Of a stretch of 64,000 nt of DNA, positions 1 through 8,519 are shown piece by piece (the stretch's first letter is position 1; each line of letters begins with the position of its first letter). Source of the DNA: CBDCWT01 sp965223305 (GTDB lineage Bacteria > Planctomycetota > Planctomycetia > Pirellulales > Pirellulaceae); assembly GCA_965223305.1 (NCBI GenBank), contig CBDCWT010000074.1, forward strand, positions 285,494 to 349,493, given 5' to 3'. The translations under genes were made by a program, and so were the position numbers. The notes beneath the pieces are model-generated. The model was given only the letters and a program-made list of their open reading frames with translations, searched no databases and had not been told where the DNA came from.

Positions 1-1
1 G

Positions 2-907
2 CTCAAAGCGAGGTTTGATGAGGCGCGCAACATCGAATGGGCGAAGTATTTGGAACATGAGGACGTCCAAGTCATCTATGGCGTCAAAGGCCTGAAAACG
101 CACAGCAAGATCTGTCTCATTGTTCGCCGTGAACCGCACGGCATCCAACGTTACGTCCACTTCGGCACGGGAAACTACAACGAAAACACTGCCCGCATCT
201 ACAGCGATATCAGCTACATGACCAGCGACGAGGAGTTTGGTGCAGACGCTACGAATTTCTTCAATGCGCTCACTGGATTCTCTCAGCCCCAGCCGTTTCG
301 GAAAATCGAAGCCGCGCCGATCGGACTGCGAGAACGGTTGTTGGAGATGATCTCCGCCGAGACACGTCGTAAGCAGCAGGGCCAGCGGGCTCATATCGTG
401 GCCAAAGTCAACTCGCTCGTCGATCCAGAGATCATCGCAGCGCTCTATCAGGCCTCCCAAGCCGGCGTCATCATCAAGCTCAACGTCCGCGGAATCTGCT
501 GCCTGCGGCCCGGTGTCAAAGGACTCAGCGAACACATCTCGGTTCTCAGCATTGTCGATCGGTACTTGGAGCACGCCCGGATCTTGTACTTTTACCACGG
601 CGGTGACGAGCGAGTGTTTATCTCGAGCGCCGATTGGATGCCCCGTAATTTGGATCGCCGAGTTGAGTTGTTGGTGCCGATAGAGACAACCTCTGCGCGG
701 CGCCGACTCATCTCGATCTTAGATACCTACTTCCGTGATACGGCCAAAGCGTCCACGCTCCAGCCAGATGGCAGTTACAGCCGCGTCAAAGCTGGTCGCC
801 GCAAACGAGTTTCGAGCCAACAGCTGCTCTACGAGGAAGCTTGCCAGGCGGTCCAGCAAGCGCAGCAATCGGGGGCCACTGTCTTCGAACCCCACCGACC
901 GACCTAG
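2..907 (+). CDS. ppk1: Polyphosphate kinase 1, C-terminal part (5' end outside window)
   Basis: The reading frame is open from base 2 and lacks a start, so only about the last 300 residues of a roughly 700-residue enzyme are present. PPK1 makes inorganic polyphosphate from ATP through a phosphohistidine intermediate. Characteristic stretches are VIYGVKGLKTHSKICLIVRR and YVHFGTGNYNENTARIYSDI, and the histidine in KTHSK belongs to a catalytic phospholipase-D-like motif of the family. The later part, with LNVRGICCLRPGVKGLSE and SADWMPRNLDRRVELL, matches the second C-terminal domain. The gene ends at TAG 905-907, and no partner gene follows directly. Identification is firm; only the truncation limits it. 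Confidence 0.95.
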   Translation, partial: LKARFDEARNIEWAKYLEHEDVQVIYGVKGLKTHSKICLIVRREPHGIQRYVHFGTGNYNENTARIYSDISYMTSDEEFGADATNFFNALTGFSQPQPFRKIEAAPIGLRERLLEMISAETRRKQQGQRAHIVAKVNSLVDPEIIAALYQASQAGVIIKLNVRGICCLRPGVKGLSEHISVLSIVDRYLEHARILYFYHGGDERVFISSADWMPRNLDRRVELLVPIETTSARRRLISILDTYFRDTAKASTLQPDGSYSRVKAGRRKRVSSQQLLYEEACQAVQQAQQSGATVFEPHRPT

Positions 908-1050
908 GCGTCTCTGTGCCCTCCGTTACTCTGTGTTTAAAGTTCTTAGTTTGAAGTTCTTGTTTGGCGTGGAGTCCCTTCTCCCCCGCCGGGGGAGAAG
1001 GTGGCCGAAGGCCGGATGAGGGGGGGAGCCAGAGTGAAAAACGCCCTCCG

Positions 1051-1117
1051 ACCACAAATCAGCCGGAATGCGTTAGCATCCGGTTTGTGAACCGTGGGCT
1101 AACGCCCGGCGGCTGAT
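1051..1117. repeat. Interspersed palindromic repeat, copy 1
   Basis: A unit starting ACCACAAATCAGCCGGAATG and ending CCCGGCGGCTGAT. It is self-complementary in its outer parts (ATCAGCCG against CGGCTGAT, and CGTTAGC against GCTAACG), so it can fold into a hairpin. A second copy lies at 1346-1425 in the same orientation. It resembles REP-type extragenic elements. No protein is encoded here. Confidence 0.7.
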
Positions 1118-1165
1118 TCGGAATGTAGCCGAACTCGCCAGAGTTTGGCGGACCTGATCGTAGAA

Positions 1166-1328
1166 GTAGGCCGTAACAAGCGGCGCAAGAAGTCATCCAT
1201 GCGCGTCGGACTTCCTGCCGCGCTGTTCCGGCAGGTGCCGACTGACGCTCGGCTCCGCGAGCGCCGGAACGGCGCGGCGGTCACGCCGGGCTAGAGAATC
1301 ATCTCTCCCGCCGCTTGTTACGGCCTAC
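1166..1328. repeat. Element bounded by 20-bp perfect inverted repeats
   Basis: Bases 1166-1185 (GTAGGCCGTAACAAGCGGCG) are exactly complementary to 1309-1328. Inside, CTGCCGCGCTGTTCCGGCAG near 1220 and GCGCCGGAACGGCGCGGCGG near 1260 form a second, imperfect inverted pair. The whole 163-bp unit sits between the two copies of the palindromic repeat. It could be a small non-coding mobile element or a pair of REP units in opposite orientation. There is no open frame of note. Confidence 0.55.
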
Positions 1329-1345
1329 AGATCTAGCTCGCTCGG

Positions 1346-1425
1346 ACCACAAATCAGCCGGAATGCGTTAGCATCCGGTTTTGGTGGAACCGTGGGCTAA
1401 CGCCGGCTAACGCCCGGCGGCTGAT
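1346..1425. repeat. Interspersed palindromic repeat, copy 2
   Basis: Same unit as 1051-1117, but with a short internal duplication of the GGCTAACGCC segment, which makes it longer. Together the repeats fill nearly all of the 600-bp gap between ppk1 and the convergent gene at 1508. Confidence 0.7.
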
Positions 1426-1507
1426 CTTTGTCATGGCCATCGGCCATCCTGTTGATCCTGTACATCCTGGCAAAGACGGACATCACGCATAAAAGAAGCT
1501 CGACCAG

Positions 1508-2443
1508 CTAGATCGAATTGGCGGCGATCCAGCTCTCGGCGTCGTCGATCCACCACGCTCCTCCCTCATCGTCGACAACCAACAGCTCACCGCCAGGGAG
1601 AATGGCGAGACCCTCTGGCTTCTTTCCCGGAAGGCGAAACTGGCCGACGACCCTACTTTGCTCGAGCTCGTACAGCAGGGCGCGTTTGGTTTCCGACGAA
1701 ACGACGACCAGGGCCCCCAGCGTGGGTGCAAAAACGACGTCCGATAACGGCTTGAGATCCAGTTGCACGACGCTCTCAACTCGAAGCGTCTCGAACTTCC
1801 CCCGCCGTTTCTTACCGAACTCAGCACGGTCCCGGACCCTCTTGCGCATCTTCTTGGAAAGTCGATCGCCGCCCTCTACATCGTGACTCAGCTCCAGCAG
1901 GCGAGCAGGGTCCGCCTGCAGTACCGCGAACAATCGGTACTCCGCAGCGCTAGTTGGGACCAGGGCGAGCCCCTCGATCCCTCGATTGTCGCCCTTCACG
2001 CTCTCCAACTCCGGATGTGATTCGAAATCGATGACCATCGTGCGTACCACGCGCTCGTCGTCCAGGTCGAGCTCCAGGATGGCACCTTCTCGTTCGGACG
2101 CCAGCAATACCCGCCCTGTTGCCGCGTTGACCGCGATTCCCTCGAGGTCGCCTTTGGTCTTATATCGCTTGAGCTTTTTTAAGCTCCGATCGAGTTCGGC
2201 GACATAACCGTCGTCGCTAGCCACCAGCACTGTCTCCCGGGCTGCGTGGAACGCCACCGACGAGGGTCCCTTGACTTTCAGCTTGACGAAGCGGGCTTCA
2301 GGCGACATGACATCCTCGGCCACTAACTCCTGCCGTTGCGGCAGATTGTGAGTGGAAGCAGAAGTAGGTGCGACTCTTCGGCTGCATCCCATCTGCGAGC
2401 AAACGGCTGCAACCACGATCCAGAGTTGGATGTTCCACCTCAT
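1508..2443 (-). CDS. SdiA-regulated-like beta-propeller lipoprotein
   Basis: A 311-residue protein. The start was placed at ATG 2443 because a signal peptide follows at once: a hydrophobic run LWIVVAAVCSQMGC ending in a cysteine that fits a lipoprotein signal peptidase II site. The open frame extends upstream, but that part has no signal-peptide character. The body has repeated propeller-blade motifs, for example LEGIAVNAATGRVLLASE, GIEGLALVPTS, and at the end PEGLAILPGGELLVVDDEGG. This is the pattern of the SdiA-regulated family, whose biochemical role is not established. Likely anchored in a membrane and facing the periplasm. Transcribed towards ppk1, away from the next gene. Confidence 0.7.
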   Translation of the reverse strand: MRWNIQLWIVVAAVCSQMGCSRRVAPTSASTHNLPQRQELVAEDVMSPEARFVKLKVKGPSSVAFHAARETVLVASDDGYVAELDRSLKKLKRYKTKGDLEGIAVNAATGRVLLASEREGAILELDLDDERVVRTMVIDFESHPELESVKGDNRGIEGLALVPTSAAEYRLFAVLQADPARLLELSHDVEGGDRLSKKMRKRVRDRAEFGKKRRGKFETLRVESVVQLDLKPLSDVVFAPTLGALVVVSSETKRALLYELEQSRVVGQFRLPGKKPEGLAILPGGELLVVDDEGGAWWIDDAESWIAANSI

Positions 2444-2712
2444 TCCGTCGGTTTTTTCCGCAGCGCGGTTGCGTGGTGACATCACCCGCCAGTCTAGCGG
2501 ATCATCGTGTATCTGTGGCGGGTCGTGGTTCCTAGGCGCTGCAAAACAACTAGTTGCCGACACTCTGCTCGTCGCCCTGCCCTCCCCTGCGATTCTCGGC
2601 TGCTGGCTTGCATCAGCCGGCAGATCCGTAAACACTGGAAACAGAGGACTGCTGATCGGGGTGGTTGTCTATCGAAATACCCACACTGATATATTGACAT
2701 TGGGAGATGCCG

Positions 2713-3561
2713 ATGCAGGTTCGTTCGCTGCAATTGGGCTTACTGCTGGCGATTGTTGGCAGTTTACTGGTACTGCAACCGTCGGCGCGGGCCCAGCAAC
2801 GAGAGCGCAAGCCAGTCAGTTGGGTGAACCCGCGCCTGCCCAGTGTCCGGGGACTCGAACATCACGTGCTGGCCAGCACCGCGCTTGGGCACGACGTGGG
2901 ATATGTCGTATGGACACCGCCCGGGTACAACGAGAGCGGAGCCAAGCGGTATCCCGTGATCTACTTCCTGCACGGCATGGGCGGCCACGAGAGCGCCGAC
3001 TCAGGCGGTTTTTCGTCGTTGGTGGCGCGACAGATCGAGGCCGGTGTTGTGCCGCCGGTCATTTGCGTGTTTCCCAACGGTGGCCGTAGCGGATATGCAG
3101 GCAGCGTTGAGACAATGATCGTAGAAGAGCTGATTCCGCTCATCGACCGCACCTACCCCACCAAACCGACGGCGGCATCGCGCGCCGTAGCGGGCTTCTC
3201 GATGGGTGGCGGAGGGGCCGTGCGTCTGGCGTTGCTCTACCCGCAGCTGTTTTGTGCGGCCGGGAGTTGGGGCGGTGGGATTTTTCGGGACGCCGACGCG
3301 CTGCTGGCCGCTGCTCGGGCCAACGCCGAGGCTCTCAAAGCGAACCGCTTCGCGATGTTGCTGGTCAACGGAGACGACGATCGCCCCGAAGCATTCGCCG
3401 CATTGGCCGAGACACTGCGACCGCTGGCGGTCCAGCATGAGATCGTCGTGCTGGCAGACACGGCGCACAATCTGGGGCTGTACTATCAGCGGGCCGGGCA
3501 ACCGATGGCGGAGTTTCTCGGGCGGCAGCTGCAGCTGGCCGACGCGCCAGAAACGCCCTAA
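2713..3561 (+). CDS. Secreted esterase, enterochelin esterase/esterase D-type alpha/beta hydrolase
   Basis: A 282-residue secreted hydrolase. Two ATGs lie close together (2707 and 2713). GGGAG at 2702-2706 is correctly spaced only for 2713, so that start is preferred. Residues 1-28 form a signal peptide ending PSARAQ. The fold shows the oxyanion-region stretch VIYFLHGMGGHESADSGGF, the nucleophile elbow GFSMGGGGAVRLAL (Ser about 163) and a late histidine in ADTAHNLGLYY. It belongs to the putative esterase family that includes acetyl-xylan and feruloyl esterases. The substrate is unknown; sugar-ester cleavage is an inference from the polysaccharide-degrading lifestyle. Confidence 0.8.
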   Translation: MQVRSLQLGLLLAIVGSLLVLQPSARAQQRERKPVSWVNPRLPSVRGLEHHVLASTALGHDVGYVVWTPPGYNESGAKRYPVIYFLHGMGGHESADSGGFSSLVARQIEAGVVPPVICVFPNGGRSGYAGSVETMIVEELIPLIDRTYPTKPTAASRAVAGFSMGGGGAVRLALLYPQLFCAAGSWGGGIFRDADALLAAARANAEALKANRFAMLLVNGDDDRPEAFAALAETLRPLAVQHEIVVLADTAHNLGLYYQRAGQPMAEFLGRQLQLADAPETP

Positions 3562-3572
3562 CTTCTTGCGTC

Positions 3573-4625
3573 TCACTTCAGCAGGGGTTCCGCATCTTCC
3601 AACCGGCTGCCGTTCGAATCGGTGATCGCGAATTGGGCTTTCCCGCGGAGGGTGACTCCCGCATGTTCGCCGTCCTTCCGCAGTAGATAGAAGTTCAACC
3701 CGAAGTCCGGCTGTCCTTTGCTGTCCCGCAGCCTCGGCACGGTATGTTTGGCCACGCGTCGCAGGATCTCCAAGCCGGCTGCGCGGGGCGACATGCCCGT
3801 GCGCATCAACTCCACCGCAGCGAAACTGCATTGGTTTTGCAAGTTGGCTTCACCCCGGCCGGTGCTGCCGCAGGAACCGACTTCGTTGTCGACATACAGC
3901 CCGGCACCGATGATCGGCGAATCGCCGACACGGCCGGGAATCTTGAAGGCCAGACCGCTGGTGGTTGTCACGCACGACAGGTTGCCTGCCCGGTCCAATC
4001 CAGCGCAGTGGATCGTGCCGGTGGGCCGGTTTCGAAGAATAGCGGCGACCTGTGGGTCGTCGGTGTTGTCAGCAGGTAACAGCCAATCGTCCTTGTCCGA
4101 AAGCGACTGTTTCCAACGCAGCCAGATCTTGCGAGCCCGCTCGGTCAGCAGATTCTCCTCCTGGAAACCGTGGGCCTTGGCAAACTGCAGGGCGCCGGCT
4201 CCGACGAGCAGCACGTGATCGGTCTGCTGGAGGACAAGTTGTGCGACGCGGGAGGGGAACCGGATACCTTCCAGCGCCGCGACGGCGCCGGCTTGATGCG
4301 TCGGCCCATGCATCACGGCGGCGTCGAGTTGAACGACTCCATTCTCTGCAGGGAGTCCACCGTAGCCGACCGACGTATCTTCGGGATCGTCCTCGACGAG
4401 ATTGACTCCAGCGACACAGGCGTCGAGGCAATCGGCGCCGTTGGAGATCCTCTGGTAGGCGGTCCGCGTCGTCTCCAGCCCGTTCGCCGAAGAGATGACC
4501 TTGATGCCGCCGCTCGCCTGGCGAGCTGCCGCGGCTTCTGTTTGCTGGGCGGCCGAAGCGGCCAACAATCCGGTTGCGGATGCTAGAAAAGACCGCCGCG
4601 TTGCTTGATTCGAAGAGTTGGTCAC
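3573..4625 (-). CDS. N4-(beta-N-acetylglucosaminyl)-L-asparaginase family Ntn-hydrolase
   Basis: A 350-residue protein with a twin-arginine-like leader (TRRSFLASATGLLAASAA), so probably exported folded. The family is self-cleaving: the new N-terminal threonine becomes the nucleophile. Here this fits the Thr in PTGTIHCAG (about residue 205), followed by NLSCVTTTSGLAFKIPGRVG and DSPIIGAGLYVDNEVGSCGS, which are standard aspartylglucosaminidase stretches. Known members cleave the bond between asparagine and GlcNAc in glycopeptides; some act on isoaspartyl peptides. It converges with the esterase at 2713-3561, leaving 11 bases between them. Confidence 0.88.
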   Translation of the reverse strand: MTNSSNQATRRSFLASATGLLAASAAQQTEAAAARQASGGIKVISSANGLETTRTAYQRISNGADCLDACVAGVNLVEDDPEDTSVGYGGLPAENGVVQLDAAVMHGPTHQAGAVAALEGIRFPSRVAQLVLQQTDHVLLVGAGALQFAKAHGFQEENLLTERARKIWLRWKQSLSDKDDWLLPADNTDDPQVAAILRNRPTGTIHCAGLDRAGNLSCVTTTSGLAFKIPGRVGDSPIIGAGLYVDNEVGSCGSTGRGEANLQNQCSFAAVELMRTGMSPRAAGLEILRRVAKHTVPRLRDSKGQPDFGLNFYLLRKDGEHAGVTLRGKAQFAITDSNGSRLEDAEPLLK

Positions 4626-5012
4626 AGTTTCCTCGCTTGATTGTTCGTTCGTAGTGAGTGCGCCGGCGGCGCCATGTCGGTCCCGGGAGGTCGACCAGCA
4701 CTAGACACACTTTACTCTGCAGACCGACCCGCGTCACGTTGGTCCGCGTCGCTACTTGCACCGCTCCTCAACGGGTCCTATCCATTGGCAACCACTCCGG
4801 GCCGACAACCCGCTGGATCGGCTGGCGAGGCTGGCGAGACTGGAAGGGGGCGACAACAGAATCACAAAGCTTTGACACAAAGATTACATCTTGAAGCTGT
4901 GCCCGGCACGGGCAGACTCGTATAAAAGGACGTGGGCGACCGTGGAACCGGCCGATCAACCGGTCAAGCGACGGCGCCATCAATACTAGCGTTACCCAAT
5001 GCGGAGAAGCCC
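4626..5012. other. Intergenic region with divergent promoters expected
   Basis: 387 bases between the divergent asparaginase and nitronate monooxygenase genes. I see no gene or clear repeat. The only regulatory signal I would rely on is a Shine-Dalgarno-like GGAG at 5002-5006 ahead of the ATG at 5013. Confidence 0.4.
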
Positions 5013-6476
5013 ATGTGCGAAACAAGCCACCCGATCATTATTCAAGGAGGCATGGGCGCAGGAGTCTCGGCTTGGCCGCTAGCTCGCGCGGTCTCTCAGG
5101 CGGGGCAAATGGGTGTGGTTTCGGGCACGGCGTTGGACTTGATCGTCGCCCGGCGGCTGCAAGTTGGTGATCCCGAGCAACACCTGCGGCGGGCGATGGC
5201 GGCCTTTCCCTTCCCCGAAATGGTCGAACGCATTCTCGATCGATACTTTATCGAGGGTGGCAAGGCAGTCGACGAGCCATTTATTTCGTGTCCGATGCCA
5301 TCCGTTCGGCCGTCACGATCTCAGATCGAGCTGCTATTGGTCTCGAACTTCGTCGAGGTCTATCTAGCACGGGAAGGACACGCAGGACCCGTCGGCATTA
5401 ATTATCTCGAAAAGATTCAACTTCCCACGCTGCCATCCATTTACGGCGCGATGCTGGCCGGCGTCGACTATGTACTGATGGGGGCCGGCATTCCACGGGC
5501 AATTCCCGGTATTCTCGATTCTCTGGTGAAAGGCGAGCCGGTCGAACTCTCACTAACTGTCGAGGGTGCGGCGCGTGACGACCGCTACGTGACCTGTTTT
5601 GATCCGTCAGAGTTCGTCGACCGCATTCAGGGTGATCTGAAGCGGCCCATGTTTTTGGCCATTGTCGCTTCGCTGACACTCGCCACGATGCTTGCTCGAA
5701 AGGCGACCGGCCACGTCGATGGTTTTGTCATCGAAGGCCCAACCGCCGGCGGCCATAACGCCCCACCCCGCGGTGCCCTGCAACTGAATGACAACGGTGA
5801 ACCTATCTACGGTGAGCGTGACGAAGTCGATCTCACTGCGATCTCATCGCTGGGCCGTCCGTTTTGGCTGGCTGGCTCGTACGGCCAGCCGGGGCGAGTT
5901 GCCGAGGCCCTGGCAGCCGGCGCAGCCGGGGTGCAGGTTGGAACGGCGTTTGCCTACTGCGAAGAATCTGGCCTAGCGCCGGACATCAAACGGCGTGTGC
6001 TCGACATGTCGAGGAGGGGACAAGTCCAGGTGTACACCGACCCGGTCGCATCGCCCACAGGTTTTCCGCTCAAGGTACTCCGACTTCCCGGCTCTGTCTC
6101 CGAAGCTGACATCTACGAGGGCCGCGAGCAGGGCTGTGATTTGGGATATCTTCGACACGCGTACAAGAAAAGGGACAGAACGCTCGGCTGGCGGTGTCCT
6201 GCGGAACCAACGGACACCTACGTTGCCAAAGGAGGGTGCGAGGCCGACACCTACGGGCGCAAGTGCGTTTGCAACGGGCTGGTCTCAGCAATTGGACTCG
6301 GACAAATCCGCCGCGATCGACGCCCAGAGCTACCACTTGTAACCAGTGGAGATGACGTGCGAGACTTGGTCCAGTTCTTGCCGACGCACGATGCCCAGAC
6401 CTACTATGCCCGCGACGTCGTCAAACACCTGCTCGCAGGTATCGCCGATAGCAACGTGAGTTGCGCCGCCGTTTGA
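5013..6476 (+). CDS. Nitronate monooxygenase family FMN-dependent TIM-barrel protein
   Basis: A 487-residue protein. ATG 5013 is chosen over upstream in-frame starts because GGAG precedes it and the family starts here with HPIIIQGGMGAGVSAWPLAR. The barrel shows VVSGTALDLIV, GINYLEKIQLPTLPSIYGA, VLMGAGIPRAIPGILD and DGFVIEGPTAGGHNAPPRG. In the last stretch the GGH histidine corresponds to the catalytic residue of nitronate monooxygenases. GAAGVQVGTAF is the phosphate-binding end of the FMN site. Cysteine-rich KGGCEADTYGRKCVCNG lies near the C-terminus. It is longer than the classic 330-360 residue enzymes. The true substrate may be a nitronate or an enoyl thioester, as related PfaD-like proteins exist. 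Confidence 0.8.
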   Translation: MCETSHPIIIQGGMGAGVSAWPLARAVSQAGQMGVVSGTALDLIVARRLQVGDPEQHLRRAMAAFPFPEMVERILDRYFIEGGKAVDEPFISCPMPSVRPSRSQIELLLVSNFVEVYLAREGHAGPVGINYLEKIQLPTLPSIYGAMLAGVDYVLMGAGIPRAIPGILDSLVKGEPVELSLTVEGAARDDRYVTCFDPSEFVDRIQGDLKRPMFLAIVASLTLATMLARKATGHVDGFVIEGPTAGGHNAPPRGALQLNDNGEPIYGERDEVDLTAISSLGRPFWLAGSYGQPGRVAEALAAGAAGVQVGTAFAYCEESGLAPDIKRRVLDMSRRGQVQVYTDPVASPTGFPLKVLRLPGSVSEADIYEGREQGCDLGYLRHAYKKRDRTLGWRCPAEPTDTYVAKGGCEADTYGRKCVCNGLVSAIGLGQIRRDRRPELPLVTSGDDVRDLVQFLPTHDAQTYYARDVVKHLLAGIADSNVSCAAV

Positions 6477-6610
6477 GTTCGCTCACTCTCGCCCGCAGGG
6501 AGGAAGCAGGCGATCGGGGGCAAAAGCTGTGCTGCGACCTCGACCGCGAGTTTCCGGCGAAGTACCCTGATGCGTAGGTTTTGGAGGTTGCGCGCCAATC
6601 GCTGACGTTT

Positions 6611-6870
6611 CGAAGTTGCTCTGTTGGCTCAATCGGAAGTGCGAAGTGCAAGCGAGGGAACAACGCGTTGGTACACCAACTCCCCTCGCTGACGCTTTTT
6701 GAAGTTGCGCTCTTGGCTCAATCCTAACCCGAAGCGTAAGCGAGGGACTGACTTGTGTTGGTACACCGACTCTCCCTCGCTTACGCTTCGGGTTACGAAA
6801 AACGCCGCGAAAAGCGCAACATCAAAACTGACGCTTCGGGTTACGAAAAGCGCGGCGACAGTCGCAACCT
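6611..6870. repeat. Planctomycete-type hairpin repeat cluster, locus A
   Basis: Two tandem related units. The second has perfect 22-bp arms at 6726-6747 (starts AACCCGAAGCGTAAGCGAGG) and 6773-6794, separated by 25 bases. The unit is introduced by GAAGTTGCGCTCTTGGCTCA. The first unit, near 6640-6695, is more degenerate, and a third half-arm ACGCTTCGGGTTACGAAAA is repeated at about 6831. Near-identical copies occur at about 10005-10140 and 24605-24850. There is no protein in this 462-base gap; the strong hairpin could act as a terminator or mRNA stabiliser. Confidence 0.8.
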
Positions 6871-6938
6871 CAAAGTGCGCGGGATGCCTGGCTCCCGGTC
6901 CTGGACATCGAACGAGTTAGAAAAGGAAGCTATTGATC

Positions 6939-8237
6939 ATGCATCGACTCCTGCTGGTATTATCCGTCGCGGCCATTCTCTTTGCGCGCGGGGAGACCGT
7001 CTCACATGCCGCGGATCGCGGCGCGCCGCCCACCGCCACCAGAATCGACTCCGCCGATTGGCCATGGTGGCGCGGCCCGAATCGGAACGGAGTCGCTGCG
7101 AGTGACCAACACCCGCCGCTGTCTTGGAGCGACGACGAGCACATCGCTTGGAAAACCAAAGTTCCAGGCCACGGTCACGGATCACCCACTGTGGTTGGCG
7201 ACCAGATCTTTCTGGCAACTGCCGACCATGACCGGCAGACTCAGTCGGTTCTGTGTTTCGATCGGCACAGCGGCGAGCAGCGGTGGCAAACCGATATCCA
7301 CCACGGTGGTCTGACGGCACCGAAGTTGAACGCCAAGGCCTCGCTGGCGTCCGCCACAGTCGCCTGTGACGGGGACCGTCTGTTCATCAGTTTCTGGAAT
7401 GACGGTGCCGTGTATACAACCGCCTTATCTCGCGACGGAAACCAGCTTTGGCAGGAGAAGATCACCGACTACGTCGTTCACCAGGGTTTCGGCTCTTCGC
7501 CGGCCATCTATGGCCCGCTGGTGATCATCTCGGCCGACAACAAGGGTGGCGGCGCTGTCGTCGCGCTCGATCGTATCACCGGCGAGACGGTTTGGAGAAA
7601 CACGCGGCCCAAGCTCCCGAATTACGCCTCGCCGATCATTCTGCCTGTGGCTGGTCACGAGCAGCTGCTGTTTATTGGATGTAATCGCGTTTCGAGTTTC
7701 GAGCCACTTACCGGCCGGACCATTTGGGAGATTGAGGGGGCGACGACGGAATGCGTGACATCGACGGTGACCAATGGAGAACTTATTTTTACTAGCGGTG
7801 GATTTCCCAAGAACCACATCGCGGCGGTGCGAGCGGACGGTTCTGGAGAAGTGGTCTGGGAGCACAAGACGCGCGTCTACGTACCGTCTCTCTTGTCACA
7901 TAGTGGGTACTTGTATGGAGTACTCGATGCGGGCGTTGCTGCCTGCTGGGACTCAACAACTGGCGCCGAGCTATGGAAGGGGCGATTGGGCGGGACCTTT
8001 AGTGCCTCGCCCGTTTTGGTGGGCGAACATATCTTCGCCACCAATGAAAGCGGCCGCACATTCATCTTCAAGGCCAGTCCCACGAAATTTGTCCTCGTTG
8101 GTGAAAACTCACTGGGCGATCACGTGATGGCAACGCCTACCTTTTGCGGCAGTCGGATCTTCATGCGTGTCGCGCAGAGCACGGGCGGTCAACGGCAGGA
8201 ATGGTTGTACTGCATCGGCGAACGAGACCAGCGATGA
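6939..8237 (+). CDS. PQQ-like beta-propeller protein, secreted
   Basis: A 432-residue protein. ATG 6939 has AAAAGGAAG at 6921-6929; an in-frame TTG at 6933 is less likely. Residues 1-25 form a signal peptide ending VSHAADRG. Then comes WPWWRGPNRNGVA, a hallmark of planctomycete PQQ-like repeat proteins, followed by propeller blades such as VLCFDRHSGEQRWQTDI, TALSRDGNQLWQEKI, VVALDRITGETVWRNTR and CWDSTTGAELWKGRLGG. No quinone-binding residues are evident, so an enzymatic dehydrogenase role is doubtful. A scaffold or binding role outside the cytoplasm is likelier. Confidence 0.85.
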   Translation: MHRLLLVLSVAAILFARGETVSHAADRGAPPTATRIDSADWPWWRGPNRNGVAASDQHPPLSWSDDEHIAWKTKVPGHGHGSPTVVGDQIFLATADHDRQTQSVLCFDRHSGEQRWQTDIHHGGLTAPKLNAKASLASATVACDGDRLFISFWNDGAVYTTALSRDGNQLWQEKITDYVVHQGFGSSPAIYGPLVIISADNKGGGAVVALDRITGETVWRNTRPKLPNYASPIILPVAGHEQLLFIGCNRVSSFEPLTGRTIWEIEGATTECVTSTVTNGELIFTSGGFPKNHIAAVRADGSGEVVWEHKTRVYVPSLLSHSGYLYGVLDAGVAACWDSTTGAELWKGRLGGTFSASPVLVGEHIFATNESGRTFIFKASPTKFVLVGENSLGDHVMATPTFCGSRIFMRVAQSTGGQRQEWLYCIGERDQR

Positions 8238-8245
8238 TTCCATCA

Positions 8246-8361
8246 ACGTTCGGGAGGGCGAGGCTCCTGCCGAGCCGGAGTACGTCGAGGTGCTGGTTAA
8301 GGAGGAACCGTGGGCTTCAGTCGCGTAAGACGTTCGGGAGGGCGAGGCTCCCGCCGAGCCG
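8246..8361. repeat. Direct repeat pair of a 32-bp GC-rich hairpin unit
   Basis: ACGTTCGGGAGGGCGAGGCT begins both 8246-8277 and 8330-8361; the two 32-base units differ at one position. Each contains GGCTC and GAGCC arms that can pair. They lie between the propeller gene and the sulfatase and look like interspersed extragenic elements. Confidence 0.7.
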
Positions 8362-8367
8362 TAACCG

Positions 8368-8444
8368 GGAGCAGGAAGCAGGAGCAGGAAGCAGGAAGCA
8401 GGAGCAGGAGCAGGAGCAGGAAGCAGGAAGCAGGAAGCAGGAAA
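8368..8444. repeat. GCAGGA low-complexity tract
   Basis: A run of about 77 bases built from AGCAGGA and AGCAGG units. It overlaps the upstream open frame of the sulfatase, where it would encode a Gln/Glu/Ser/Arg/Lys-rich tract. The sulfatase signal peptide begins later, so the tract is most likely non-coding. Such tracts change length by slippage. Confidence 0.8.
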
Positions 8445-8519
8445 AACGTTGAGGGTGACCGGTCGTTTGACGGCCACACCATCGATCGCTCAACCAAGAC
8501 TCTCATCGAGAGGCTCGTC

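Noticed and set aside
8310..8519. In-frame N-terminal extension of the sulfatase
   Set aside because: It would translate the GCAGGA repeat tract. A good ribosome site and a signal peptide start at 8520.
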